Source of the DNA: Bailinhaonella thermotolerans | GTDB taxonomy: Bacteria; Actinomycetota; Actinomycetes; Streptosporangiales; Streptosporangiaceae | Direction of reading: 5' to 3' | Assembly: GCF_003594875.1 (NCBI RefSeq) | Contig: NZ_QZEY01000009.1 | Coordinates: 186,001 to 250,000, forward strand | DNA: 64,000 bases | Shown: one piece after another, positions 17,350 to 27,057 of the stretch | How the letters are laid out: every line of letters begins with the position of its first letter | How positions within the stretch are numbered: position 1 is the first letter of the stretch | Position numbers and translations under genes: made by a program | The notes under the pieces: generated by a model | Database searches by the model: none | Told to the model about the DNA's origin: nothing | What the model saw: the letters and a program-made list of their open reading frames with translations, nothing else

Positions 17350-18345
17350 GTGGACATCGACGCCTTCGTGGCAGCGCACCGGGCGAGCTGGGACAGGCTC
17401 GAACAGCTCGTCCGCCGTCGCCGCGAGCTGACCGGCGTCGAGGTGGACGAGCTGGTCGAGCTGTACCAGCGGGTCGCCACCCACCTGTCGATCGTGCGGT
17501 CGAGCACGACCGACGCCCTCCTCATCGGCCGCCTGTCGGCGCTGGTCGCGCGGGCGCGCTCGGCGGTGTCGGGGGCCCACGCGCCGGCCTGGCGGGAGTT
17601 CACGAGGTTCTTCACCTCGTCCTTCCCCGCCATGGCCTACTCCGTGGGCCGCTGGTGGCTGGGCGCGACGGCCGGCTTCATGATCGTCGCGGTCGCGGTG
17701 GCCTGGTGGATCGTGGGCAACCCCGAGGTGCAGAGCACGATCGCGACGCCGGAGGAGATCAAGCAGCTCGTCGAGCACGACTTCGCGGACTACTACTCCG
17801 AGCACCCGGCGCTGTCGTTCGCCGGGAAGGTGTGGGTGAACAACGCGTTCCTGGCGATCCAGACGGTGATGTACGCGCTGCTGCTCGGCATCCCGATCCC
17901 CTGGGTCCTCCTCCAGAACGCCCTGAACGTGGGCGTCTCGGGCGGGCTGATGATCGACCGGGGCCACGGCGACGTGTTCTTCGGCCTGATCACCCCGCAC
18001 GGCCTGCTGGAGCTGACCGCGATCTTCCTGGCGGCGGGGGCGGGCATGCGCCTGGGCTGGACGGTGATCGACCCCGGCGGGAAGAGCCGCGGCCAGGCCC
18101 TCGCCGAGCAGGGCCGCGCCATGATGAACATCGCCCTCGGCATGATCCCGGTCCTGCTGATCTCCGGCCTGATCGAGGGCCTGGTCACCCCCTCCGGCCT
18201 GCCCACCTGGGCCCGCGTCGGCATCGGGGTCCTCGCCGAGGCCGCCTTCCTGGCCTACGTCGTCATCCTCGGCCGCCGCGCCCTCAGGGAAGGCGAGACC
18301 GGCGACATCGAGCAGGCCCCGGACATGGCCCCCGCCACCGGCTGA
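17350..18345 (+). CDS. Stage II sporulation protein M family membrane protein
   Basis: 331-aa SpoIIM/DUF95 protein. The N-terminal cytoplasmic helical region (MDIDAFVAAHRASWDRLEQLVRRR) is followed by several TM segments, including FVNNAFLAIQ-type helix VNNAFLAIQTVMYALLLGIP and the motif ITPHGLLELTAIFLAAGAGMRLGW, diagnostic for the family. In non-endospore actinobacteria it travels with RDD, MoxR and DUF58; its role is unknown. Ends before a strong hairpin at 18401. Confidence 0.93.
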   Translation: MDIDAFVAAHRASWDRLEQLVRRRRELTGVEVDELVELYQRVATHLSIVRSSTTDALLIGRLSALVARARSAVSGAHAPAWREFTRFFTSSFPAMAYSVGRWWLGATAGFMIVAVAVAWWIVGNPEVQSTIATPEEIKQLVEHDFADYYSEHPALSFAGKVWVNNAFLAIQTVMYALLLGIPIPWVLLQNALNVGVSGGLMIDRGHGDVFFGLITPHGLLELTAIFLAAGAGMRLGWTVIDPGGKSRGQALAEQGRAMMNIALGMIPVLLISGLIEGLVTPSGLPTWARVGIGVLAEAAFLAYVVILGRRALREGETGDIEQAPDMAPATG

Positions 18346-18400
18346 CCCCCCAAGCCCCCTCCGGCCCCCCGCTGACTCCCCAAGCCCCAAGGGAGAAGGG

Positions 18401-18427
18401 TGAGGGCGCCCTGGGCGGGCGCCCTCA
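18401..18427. terminator. 11-bp hairpin between convergent SpoIIM and actP
   Basis: TGAGGGCGCCC (18401-18411) pairs with GGGCGCCCTCA (18417-18427). Likely bidirectional terminator for SpoIIM and the acetate symporter gene. Confidence 0.75.
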
Positions 18428-18436
18428 CGGGCCGGG

Positions 18437-20161
18437 CTAGTGGGCGCCGGTGCCGGTGAGGGCACGGGCCTCCAGCTCGGCGTACTTCTCGCCGTTCTCG
18501 TCCTCGCGGCGGCCGGCCGTGAGCGAGCCCACGGCGGCGGCCAGGAAGCCGATCGGGATGGAGATGATGCCGGGGTTCTCCAGCGGGATCGGCGCGGCCG
18601 TGGTGCACGAGAAGAGGGCGGTCGGGTTGCCCACCTGCGTGGACGTCACCGGGACGCCGCACTTGGCGGCCTGCTCCGCGGTCAGCTTGGCCGCGGGCCG
18701 GGTCTCCGAGGCCCCGCCCCACGCCACCGGGCTGAGGAGCACGATCAGCACGGCGGACACGAGCCCGCCGTAGATGCCCCAGAGCGCCCCGCGCGTGTTG
18801 AACCGCTTCCAGAACAGCGAGAACAGGATCGCCGGCAGGTTCGCCGACGCCGCGATCGCGAACGCCAGCGCGACCAGGAACGCCACGTTGAGGCCGCGCG
18901 CGAAGATCGACAGGACGATCGCGACCGCGCCGATGCCCAGCGCGGCCAGCTTGGCCACCCGGACCTCGTCCTGCTCCGTGGCCTGCCCGCGCTTGATCAC
19001 GTTGGCGTACAGGTCGTGGGAGAACGACGAGGAGGAGGCGAGCGTGAGCCCGGCGACCACCGCCAGGATCGTGGCGAACGCGACCGCCGCGATGAACGCC
19101 AGCAGGATCGACCCGCCGAACGAGCCCGCCCCGCCGCCCAGCACCTCGGCGAGCTGCGGCGCGGCGGTGTTGCCGCCCGGGTCGTTCTTCTTGATCGCGG
19201 CCCCGCCGACGAGCGCCGCCGCGCCGAAGCCGAGCGCGAGCGTCATCAGGTAGAACACGCCGATGAGCCCGATCGCCCAGGTCACCGACTTACGCGCGGC
19301 CCTCGCGTCGGGCACGGTGTAGAACCGGATGAGGATGTGCGGCAGGCCCGCCGTACCCAGGACGAGCGCGAGGCCCAGCGACAGCAGGTCGATCTTGCTC
19401 CAGCCGTCGGTGGCGCCGTAGCGCAGGCCGGGCTCCAGGAACGCCGAGCCCTTGCCCGAGGCCTGGGCCGCCGCGCCGAGCATCTCGGAGATGTTGAAGC
19501 CGTACTTGATCAGCACGAGCAGCGTCATCAGCCCGGCGCCGGTCATCAGCAGCACGGCCTTGACGATCTGGACCCAGGTCGTGCCCTTCATGCCGCCGAC
19601 GGTCACATAGAAGATCATCAGCAGCCCGACCGCGACGATGACGATGATCTTCGGGCCCTCGCCGGTCACGCCGAGCAGCAGCGACACCAGCGCGCCCGCG
19701 CCCACCATCTGCGCGAGCAGGTAGAAGATCGACACGACGATCGTGGACACGCCCGCCGCCGTCCGCACCGGCCGCTGCCGCATGCGGAACGCCAGCACGT
19801 CGGCCATGGTGTACCGGCCCGAGTTCCGCAGCAGCTCCGCGACCAGCAGCAACGCCACGAGCCAGGCGACCAGGAAGCCGATGGAGTACAGGAAGCCGTC
19901 GTAGCCGAACAGCGCGATCAGGCCGGCGATGCCGAGGAAGGACGCCGCCGACATGTAGTCGCCGCCGATCGCCAGGCCGTTCTGCACTCCCGAGAACGAC
20001 CGGCCCCCGGCGTAGAAGTCGGTGGCGGTCTTGGTACGGCGGGAGGCCCAGATCGTGATGTAGAGGGTGACCGCGACGAACACCGCGAACAGCCCGATGA
20101 CCAGCGCCTGCTGGACACCTGTGCGCTCCTGGGCCCCGGTCAGGGCGAGCACGTCCGTCAC
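18437..20161 (-). CDS. actP: Cation/acetate symporter (SSS family)
   Basis: 574-aa sodium:solute symporter with about 13 TM helices. ActP-like motifs: TDFYAGGRSFSGVQNGLAIGGDYMSAASFLG near the N-terminus, GSILLAFIAAVAFATILAVVAGLTLASSSSFSHDLY in the middle. It takes up acetate and other short monocarboxylates. The start overlaps the stop of the DUF485 gene (ATGA), the usual actP-yjcH pairing. A region after residue 500 (TAEQAAKCGVPVTSTQVGNP) is an extra loop before the last helix, seen in actinobacterial members. Confidence 0.94.
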   Translation of the reverse strand: MTDVLALTGAQERTGVQQALVIGLFAVFVAVTLYITIWASRRTKTATDFYAGGRSFSGVQNGLAIGGDYMSAASFLGIAGLIALFGYDGFLYSIGFLVAWLVALLLVAELLRNSGRYTMADVLAFRMRQRPVRTAAGVSTIVVSIFYLLAQMVGAGALVSLLLGVTGEGPKIIVIVAVGLLMIFYVTVGGMKGTTWVQIVKAVLLMTGAGLMTLLVLIKYGFNISEMLGAAAQASGKGSAFLEPGLRYGATDGWSKIDLLSLGLALVLGTAGLPHILIRFYTVPDARAARKSVTWAIGLIGVFYLMTLALGFGAAALVGGAAIKKNDPGGNTAAPQLAEVLGGGAGSFGGSILLAFIAAVAFATILAVVAGLTLASSSSFSHDLYANVIKRGQATEQDEVRVAKLAALGIGAVAIVLSIFARGLNVAFLVALAFAIAASANLPAILFSLFWKRFNTRGALWGIYGGLVSAVLIVLLSPVAWGGASETRPAAKLTAEQAAKCGVPVTSTQVGNPTALFSCTTAAPIPLENPGIISIPIGFLAAAVGSLTAGRREDENGEKYAELEARALTGTGAH

Positions 20162-20481
20162 TTGGCCCCCTCCGCCGACTCACGCAGCTCGGTGGCCAGC
20201 GGGTCGAGGCGCCGCTCGGCGTACCGGCCGTACCACCAGGCGATCAGGAACGTGGTGACGAACTGGAGCAGGCCGAACACCAGCGCGACGTTGATGTTGC
20301 CGAACAACTTGGTCGACATGAACCCGCGCGCGTACGCGGACAGGACGACGTAGAGCAGGTACCAGAGGAGGAAGGCCACGGTCATGGGGAACGCGAAGCG
20401 GCGGAACCGGCTTCGGAGCTCGGCGAAACGGGGGTCGCTCGTCAGCCCGCCGGCCCCGCTGCTCACGGGGGTGTGGGACAT
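20158..20481 (-). CDS. DUF485 small membrane protein, ActP partner
   Basis: 107 aa, two TM helices (FAFPMTVAFLLWYLLYVVLSAYARGFMS and INVALVFGLLQFVTTFLIAWWYGRYAERRLDP), the DUF485 signature. It is encoded immediately upstream of and overlapping actP. AGAGG precedes the ATG at 20481; a longer frame to 20517 is less likely. Confidence 0.92.
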   Translation of the reverse strand: MSHTPVSSGAGGLTSDPRFAELRSRFRRFAFPMTVAFLLWYLLYVVLSAYARGFMSTKLFGNINVALVFGLLQFVTTFLIAWWYGRYAERRLDPLATELRESAEGAK

Positions 20482-20497
20482 GCGCTGTGCTACCTCT

Positions 20498-20524
20498 TTC
20501 GTAGTGACCTGAATCACTTTCGAA
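20498..20524. promoter_or_regulatory. Inverted repeat upstream of DUF485-actP
   Basis: AGTGA (20503-20507) and TCACT (20514-20518) flank a 6-bp spacer, with TTCG/CGAA further out, 17-43 bp upstream of the DUF485 start. Possible operator for acetate-responsive control; no matching regulator is adjacent. Confidence 0.35.
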
Positions 20525-20568
20525 CGAGGCTATGGGCCTGGCGGTTGATCGTCTAGGACTTGACGCAT

Positions 20569-21822
20569 TCAGGAGCCGTGACGCCAGGAACGGAGGTATT
20601 CCTCCTGCTCGGGCGTCAGCACGTCGATGTCGCGGCCCATGGAGGCCAGCTTGAGCCGCGCCACCTCCGCGTCGATGTCCGGCGGCACGTCGTAGACGCC
20701 CGCGACCAGCCGCTCCCCCGTCAGCCACGCGACGGTGAGCGCCTGCGCGGCGAAGGACATGTCCATCACCGCGGCCGGGTGCCCCTCGCCGGCGGTGAGG
20801 TTGACCAGCCGGCCCTCCGCGAGCAGCAGCAGCCGCCGCCCGTCGGGCAGCACGTAGCAGTCGGTGTGCGGGCGTACGTCGGGGACGACCTCGACCGCCA
20901 TGTCGTGGAGCGCGCGCACGTCCACCTCGACGTCGAAGTGCCCGGCGTTGGCCAGGATCGCGCCGTCCTTCATCAGCGCCATGTGCTCGGCCCGGACCAC
21001 GTCGCGGTTGCCGGTGACCGTGATGAACACGTCGCCCCGGGCCGCCGCCTCGGCCATCGGCGTCACGGCGTACCCCTGCAGGGTCGCCTCCAGCGCCTTG
21101 ACCGGGTCGATCTCGGTCACGACCACCTGCGCGCCGAGGCCCTTGGCCCGCTCGGCCACCCCGCGCCCGCAGTACCCGAACCCGGCGATCACCACGGTCT
21201 TGCCCGCGAGGAGGGTGTTCGTGGCCCGCATGATCCCGTCGAGGGTGGACTGGCCGGTGCCGTACCGGTTGTCGAACAGCCGCTTGGTCTGCGTGTCGTT
21301 CACCGCGACCATGGGGAACCCGAGGGCGTCCTCGCGGGCCATCTGCCGCAGCCGGATCACCCCGGTGGTGGTCTCCTCGCAGCCCGCGCGGATCGACTGG
21401 AGCAGCTCGACCCGCTCGGTGTGCACGGTGTTCACCAGGTCGCAGCCGTCGTCGAGCACCAGGTCCGGCACCAGGTCGAGCGCGCGGTGGATGTGCGCGT
21501 AGTACCCGTCCCGGTCCACGCCCGCCCTGGCGTACACCGCGATGCCGTACTCCAGCGCGAGCGCGGCGGCGGTGTCGTCCTGGGTGGACAGCGGGTTGGA
21601 GGCGGCCAGCGAGATCCGCGCCCCCGCGGCCTGGAGCGTGCGCAGCAGGTTCGCGGTCTCGGTGGTGACGTGCAGGCAGGCGGCGATCCGCACGTCCTCC
21701 AGCGGGCGCTCGGCGGCGAACCGGTCGCGGATCGCGCCGAGCACCGGCATGGAGCGCGCGGCCCACTCGATGCGCCGGACCCCGGACTCGGCGAGCCCGG
21801 GGTCCGCGATGTCGTACGGCAT
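20569..21822 (-). CDS. Adenosylhomocysteinase, short (archaeal/Chloroflexi-like) form
   Basis: 417-aa SAHH paralogue. It keeps CLHVTTETANLL, SNPLSTQDDTAAAL, EETTTGVIRL, NDTQTKRLFDNRYGTGQS and the NAD-binding GFGYCGRG, so substrate lysine/aspartate and cofactor sites are intact. It lacks the roughly 40-residue insertion of the long bacterial form and the C-terminal Lys...Tyr tail (it ends EEYLRSWRHGS). The Glu in VTTETA matches the residue contacting the adenine amino group in characterised SAHH, favouring adenosyl- over inosylhomocysteine as substrate. It lies 21 bp after the long ahcY, in the same direction, so the two are probably co-transcribed. Confidence 0.9.
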   Translation of the reverse strand: MPYDIADPGLAESGVRRIEWAARSMPVLGAIRDRFAAERPLEDVRIAACLHVTTETANLLRTLQAAGARISLAASNPLSTQDDTAAALALEYGIAVYARAGVDRDGYYAHIHRALDLVPDLVLDDGCDLVNTVHTERVELLQSIRAGCEETTTGVIRLRQMAREDALGFPMVAVNDTQTKRLFDNRYGTGQSTLDGIMRATNTLLAGKTVVIAGFGYCGRGVAERAKGLGAQVVVTEIDPVKALEATLQGYAVTPMAEAAARGDVFITVTGNRDVVRAEHMALMKDGAILANAGHFDVEVDVRALHDMAVEVVPDVRPHTDCYVLPDGRRLLLLAEGRLVNLTAGEGHPAAVMDMSFAAQALTVAWLTGERLVAGVYDVPPDIDAEVARLKLASMGRDIDVLTPEQEEYLRSWRHGS

Positions 21823-21843
21823 GAGCCCTCGGCCGCCCGTGGA

Positions 21844-23271
<1,428 letters not shown>

Positions 23272-23351
23272 GAATCGTCTCCTCGATGAAGGCTGGGTTC
23301 GCCTGAAGTCTAGGTCGGCCAGTCTCCTCCACACGACCCGGGGCAGACGAA

Positions 23352-23371
23352 TCTGACGGAAGAATGTCAGA
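23352..23371. promoter_or_regulatory. Inverted repeat between ahcY and merR
   Basis: TCTGAC (23352-23357) and GTCAGA (23366-23371) are separated by 8 bp in the ahcY/MerR divergent region. Spacing and position suit a MerR-type operator overlapping one or both promoters. Confidence 0.5.
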
Positions 23372-23411
23372 ATAGGTGAGTCCTGGGTCGAACAGTGTGA
23401 GAATCGGCCGC

Positions 23412-23765
23412 ATGCGCATCACGGAAGCCGCCCGCAGACTCGGTATCTCGCCCCGCATGCTGCGGTACCGCGAGACCCTCGGCCTGCTTCCGCCCACACG
23501 CGAACACGGCGCCCACCGGCGCTTCGGCGAGGCCGAGCTCGACGCCGTCCGCCACGGCCTCGCCCTGGAGAAGCGCTTCGACGTCACCCCCGCCGAGCTC
23601 GCCTTCGCCCTGCGCGCCCTCTCCGAGCCCGACGTCGCGCTGGCCGTACGCGACCTGGGCCGGCGCATCGGCCGCATCGTCGAGCCCCAGCGCCGCGCCC
23701 TCGACTTCGAGAAGGAGAAGGCCCTCCGCCTCCTCCGGCCCGCCCCGGGAACCGGAAACCCCTGA
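23412..23765 (+). CDS. Small MerR family transcriptional regulator
   Basis: 117 aa. The N-terminal MerR HTH is [29 protein letters not shown]; the [12 protein letters not shown] segment and a helical region follow, with a short dimerisation helix and no visible metal or drug-binding C-terminal domain. ATG 23412 fits the family better than upstream GTG 23376. Divergent from ahcY with an inverted repeat between; it may control the SAH hydrolases, by position only. Confidence 0.87.
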   Translation: MRITEAARRLGISPRMLRYRETLGLLPPTREHGAHRRFGEAELDAVRHGLALEKRFDVTPAELAFALRALSEPDVALAVRDLGRRIGRIVEPQRRALDFEKEKALRLLRPAPGTGNP

Positions 23766-23829
23766 GGATCGCCGCGCGGGCTCACGCGCCGCCCCCGGCT
23801 CACACGCCGCGCGGGCTCACACGACGTCT

Positions 23830-23887
23830 CGGCTCGGGCGACACCCCGGCTCACCCCCCGTCCCGGCTCGGGCGACACCCCGGCTCA
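23830..23887 (+). repeat. Two identical 24-bp direct repeats
   Basis: The sequence starting CGGCTCGGGCGACACC occurs at 23830-23853 and 23864-23887 (period 34). It lies in the 168-bp gap between the convergent MerR and toroid-protein genes, which has no gene. Variants of CGGCTC recur through the gap. Confidence 0.8.
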
Positions 23888-23933
23888 GGCGTCGCCCCGG
23901 CTCGTACGGCGCCGCGGTCCCCGTCTCCGCGGT

Positions 23934-24821
23934 TCAGACGACGCCGTTCGCCCTGAGGACGCGGAGGTTGCGGACGGTGATGTGGCCGCGCCAGTCGAGG
24001 AGGGCGGCGGGAGAGTAGGAGTGCCAGTCCACGTCCCAGCCGCCGTCGGCGAGAAGGCCGGAGGACAGCCGGTCGAGGTCGGCGGCCACCGCCGCGGGGT
24101 CGAGGAGGTCGCGGACGGGACCGCCGGGGTGCGGGGCGAAGTCCAGGGGGCGCATGTACTCGTCCTCCTTGCCCCCCGCCACGTGGAGCATGCCGCTCTC
24201 GGGGATGAGGCGCGCGAGCCGGTCGAGGAGGCCGGCCGCCTCCGGATACCGGTCGTGGATCTCGCCGAGCAGCCGGATCGTGTACGCGATGACGAGCGCG
24301 TGGGCGTCCTCGCCGAGCCCGGCGGCCGCCTCCAGGCAGTAGCGGGCCGCCCTCTCCAGCCACGGGTGCGCCGCCACCGCCGGGTCGTGCCTGGCGACGC
24401 GCTGGGCCTGGCCGAGGACGACCGCGGTGATCTGGAGGGACGACACGCCGGAGTCGGCGTCCGCCCAGAAGGGGGCGCAGCCGGCCCGGTTCGTGACCGG
24501 CAGGGCGAACGGCACTCCCCCGTCGGGCAGCGTCACCGAGTCGAGCCAGTCGCACAGCGCGGCGGCCTGGGGCGCGGTCGCGGGCGCGATGTCCTCGAAC
24601 ACCTCGAAGGCGTGCAGGGCGGCCCCCGGCTGGCTCTCGGGCGAGCGCAGGTCCGGCTCCAGGCCCCAGCCGTAGCCGCCGTCGGCGTTCCGGTACGCCT
24701 CCAGCGCCGCCACCGACGCCGCCGCGTCGCCCTCTCCGACGAGGAACTGGAACCGGCGGCGGTCCAGCACCCGCGCGTGGGTCGCCATGAACTCCGCCAC
24801 CGCGCCGAGATCGATGTCCAT
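23934..24821 (-). CDS. Hypothetical protein with prenyltransferase/squalene-cyclase-like toroid repeats
   Basis: 295-aa soluble protein. NADGGYGWGLEPDLRSPESQP near the N-terminus and LADGGWDVDWHSYSP near the C-terminus resemble the DGGW/DGGYG turns of alpha/alpha-toroid proteins (terpene cyclase and prenyltransferase beta folds). No DxDD or DDxxD catalytic motif is evident. Start ATG 24821 is preferred; the frame extends 33 codons further. Convergent with merR, divergent from the kinase remnant. Function unknown. Confidence 0.75.
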   Translation of the reverse strand: MDIDLGAVAEFMATHARVLDRRRFQFLVGEGDAAASVAALEAYRNADGGYGWGLEPDLRSPESQPGAALHAFEVFEDIAPATAPQAAALCDWLDSVTLPDGGVPFALPVTNRAGCAPFWADADSGVSSLQITAVVLGQAQRVARHDPAVAAHPWLERAARYCLEAAAGLGEDAHALVIAYTIRLLGEIHDRYPEAAGLLDRLARLIPESGMLHVAGGKEDEYMRPLDFAPHPGGPVRDLLDPAAVAADLDRLSSGLLADGGWDVDWHSYSPAALLDWRGHITVRNLRVLRANGVV

Positions 24822-24919
24822 GGCACCACCCTGCCCGGCGCGCCCTTCTCCAGTCTTGGACATTCCGGTCACCGGCATCGCTCGTGGGAGTGACGACATC
24901 GAGACGGCGCTTGCCGACA

Positions 24920-25829
24920 ATGGCCCGTACGCACCTTTCTGAGCAGCTGGATCAGGCCCAGCGGCGTCTCTCGTCCGAGGGCGTGCGCCGGGCGCTGGAG
25001 TCGCTCGGCGCCGACATCGCGGTGGCCGCGTTCGTCGCCCTGGTCAACCTGGGCCAGCTCCACGACCACGGACTCCCCGCGCTCGGCCTGTCCCTGGTCG
25101 CCTCCGCCGCGCTGGTCGCGCGGCGCCGCCACCACTGGGCCGTGTTCGGGCTGACCGCGGCGATCACGCCGGTGGTGCCGCTCGGCGCGCATCTCCCCCT
25201 GAACGGCCCGCACGGCCTCTACCTCGCGACCGCGGTCTCGTGGTACGGCGTGCTGCGGCGGTGGAGCGGCGGACGGCCTGGACGCTGAGCGGGCTGGCCG
25301 TCGTGACGCTGCTCGGCGTCATCGTCCTGGCCCTGATGCTCCAGGTGGTGGCCGCGCCGACGCCGCTCCTCGGCATCGGCCTGGTCGAGCTTCTCTTCCC
25401 CGCGCTCGGCGCCGTGGTCATCGTCGCGCTCGCGGCGGACGTCCTGCGGAGCCGTACCGAGCTCACCCAGGTGCGGACGGACAGCCGGGAGTGCGCCTGC
25501 ACGCGCCCGGCGCCCGTGTGTCGATCGAGCCGGCCTACCGCCCGACCCTGCTCGCGATCCGCGTCGCCGACGACGGCGGCCGCCCGGGTACGGCTCCCGC
25601 CCGCGCGGCCGCCGCCGGGGGCGCGGAGACCGCCGCCGGGGACGCGGGCGCGAGCCGTACCGGGGAGGCCGGGAGTGCCGGCGACGGCTCCCGGCTCGGG
25701 GCGGGCGCCCGGGAGGGGCACGGGCTGGTCGGGATGCGGGAGCGGGCGCCGGCGCTCGGCGGGTGGTTCTCCGCGGGGCCCCGGCCGGACGGCGGGTTCC
25801 TCGTGCACGCGGGGCTGCCGACCGAATGA
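24920..25829 (+). pseudogene. Remnant of a NarL-type sensor histidine kinase
   Basis: Three frames together resemble a decayed kinase. Frame A (24920-25260) encodes the start MARTHLSEQLDQAQRRL and TM helices ending VSWYGVLRR. A one-base loss near 25257-25262 moves to frame B (about 25260-25490), with further TM helices and LRSRTELTQVR. At about 25490 it jumps to frame C, which begins inside the HATPase N box (LHAPGARVSIEPAYRPTLLAIRVADDGG) and ends in the G2 box GHGLVGMRERA. The dimerisation/phospho-His region is missing entirely. A low-complexity GASRTG-type insert splits the HATPase. It cannot be a working kinase. Confidence 0.8.
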
Positions 25830-25894
25830 ACGCGATGATCAGGGTGCTCCTGGCGGACGACCAGCCGGTGGTGCGCAAGGGCTTCGCCGGGCCT
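25826..25894 (+). pseudogene. Truncated response-regulator start
   Basis: The frame starting at ATG 25826, overlapping the kinase remnant's stop (ATGA), encodes MNAMIRVLLADDQPVVRKGFAG, the start of a NarL/LuxR-type receiver domain. It then runs into Pro-rich nonsense. The phospho-acceptor Asp, the rest of the receiver and the HTH output domain are deleted. Confidence 0.75.
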
Positions 25895-25982
25895 CGTCCG
25901 CCCCCGCCTGACCCGCCCGCCCCTCCTCCGGCCCCCGCCTCACGGCCCCAGGCAGGGCCGGGCACGCCCGGGGGCGGACGCC

Positions 25983-26015
25983 GAAGCCCGGCCGTGACCG
26001 GCACGACCGGGCTTC
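25983..26015. terminator. Hairpin 3' of the CDF transporter gene
   Basis: GAAGCCCGG (25983-25991) pairs with CCGGGCTTC (26007-26015). An inner CGTG/CACG pairing extends the stem. It lies 14 bp beyond the stop of the leftward transporter gene. Confidence 0.7.
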
Positions 26016-26028
26016 CGGTGAGAAGGCG

Positions 26029-27000
26029 TCAGGCGGAGTGCGGGGCGCCGGTGGTGGACGCCTCGGCCGCCTCCGTGTGGCGGTAGATGTCGGGTTCCAG
26101 GTAGATGACCCGGGCGATCGGGACCTCCTGGCGGATGCGCTTCTCGGCGCTGTCGATGGCGCGGGCGATGTCGGAGGCCCGGTCCTCGTGGTTGACCGCG
26201 ATCTTGGCGGCGACCAGCAGCTCCTCGGGGCCGAGGTGCAGGGTGCGCAGGTGGATGACGCGGTCCACCTCGGGCGTGGACTCCAGCGTCCGGCAGATCT
26301 TCTCCTCCATCTCCACGTCGGCGCTCTCACCGATCAGGAGGGACTTCATCTCCACCGCGAGCACGACCGCGATGACGGCCAGCAGCACGCCGATCATGAT
26401 GGTGCCGACGCCGTCCCAGACGTGGTTCCCCGTGATCATGGTCATCACGACGCCGAACAGCGCGAAGATCAGACCGAGCAGCGCGCCGAGGTCCTCCAGG
26501 ACGATGACCGGCAGCTCGGGCGACTTGGAGCGGCGGATGAAGGCCACCCAGCCCTGCTTGCCGCGGACCGCGTTCGACTCCTTGATCGCCGTGCGGAACG
26601 AGAACGACTCGGCGATGATCGCGAAGACCAGGACCCCGACGGCCCACCAGAGCGAGGAGTTGTCCTCCTTGCCGGCGTGCTGCGCGTGGGAGATCTTCTC
26701 GTAGCCCTCGTAGAGCGAGAACAGCGCGCCGACCGTGAACAGCACGACCGCGACCACGAACGCCCAGAAGTACCGCTCACGGCCGTACCCGAACGGGTGG
26801 GCCCGCGTGCTCGCCCGCGCCGCCCGCTTGCCGCCGAACAACAGCAGCGCCTGGTTGCCTGAGTCGGCCACCGAGTGGATGGACTCGGCGATCATCGAGG
26901 AGGAGCCCGTGAAGAGGAAGGCGACGAACTTGGCCGCGGCGATCGACAGGTTCGCCAGCAAGGCGGCGATGATCGCCTTGGTCCCGCCACTTGCGCTCAA
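26029..27000 (-). CDS. Cation diffusion facilitator family transporter
   Basis: 323 aa, about five or six TM helices and a cytoplasmic C-terminal domain. Metal-site signature MIAESIHSVADSGNQALLLFG in TM2 and HPFGYGRERYFWAFVVA after it match the SLC30A9/CDF subgroup; the likely cargo is Zn, Mn or Fe efflux. The start is TTG at 27000: AGGAGG lies 7 bases before it and no ATG or GTG is better placed. Separate promoter from the downstream remnant; the SIS gene lies upstream. Confidence 0.9.
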   Translation of the reverse strand: MSASGGTKAIIAALLANLSIAAAKFVAFLFTGSSSMIAESIHSVADSGNQALLLFGGKRAARASTRAHPFGYGRERYFWAFVVAVVLFTVGALFSLYEGYEKISHAQHAGKEDNSSLWWAVGVLVFAIIAESFSFRTAIKESNAVRGKQGWVAFIRRSKSPELPVIVLEDLGALLGLIFALFGVVMTMITGNHVWDGVGTIMIGVLLAVIAVVLAVEMKSLLIGESADVEMEEKICRTLESTPEVDRVIHLRTLHLGPEELLVAAKIAVNHEDRASDIARAIDSAEKRIRQEVPIARVIYLEPDIYRHTEAAEASTTGAPHSA

Positions 27001-27057
27001 CGTGGTCCTCCTACTGATTCGAGCAAAGGTCGAGCGAGTCCGGCATCCGGTGCCGGA

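Noticed and set aside
20569-21822. Short AhcY as an S-inosylhomocysteine hydrolase
   Set aside because: The adenine-contacting Glu of VTTETA is kept and no SAH deaminase gene is adjacent; adenosyl specificity is more likely.
23272-23390. SAH riboswitch upstream of ahcY
   Set aside because: The conserved riboswitch core and pseudoknot sequences were not found by eye; only the inverted repeat is clear. A covariance search would settle it.
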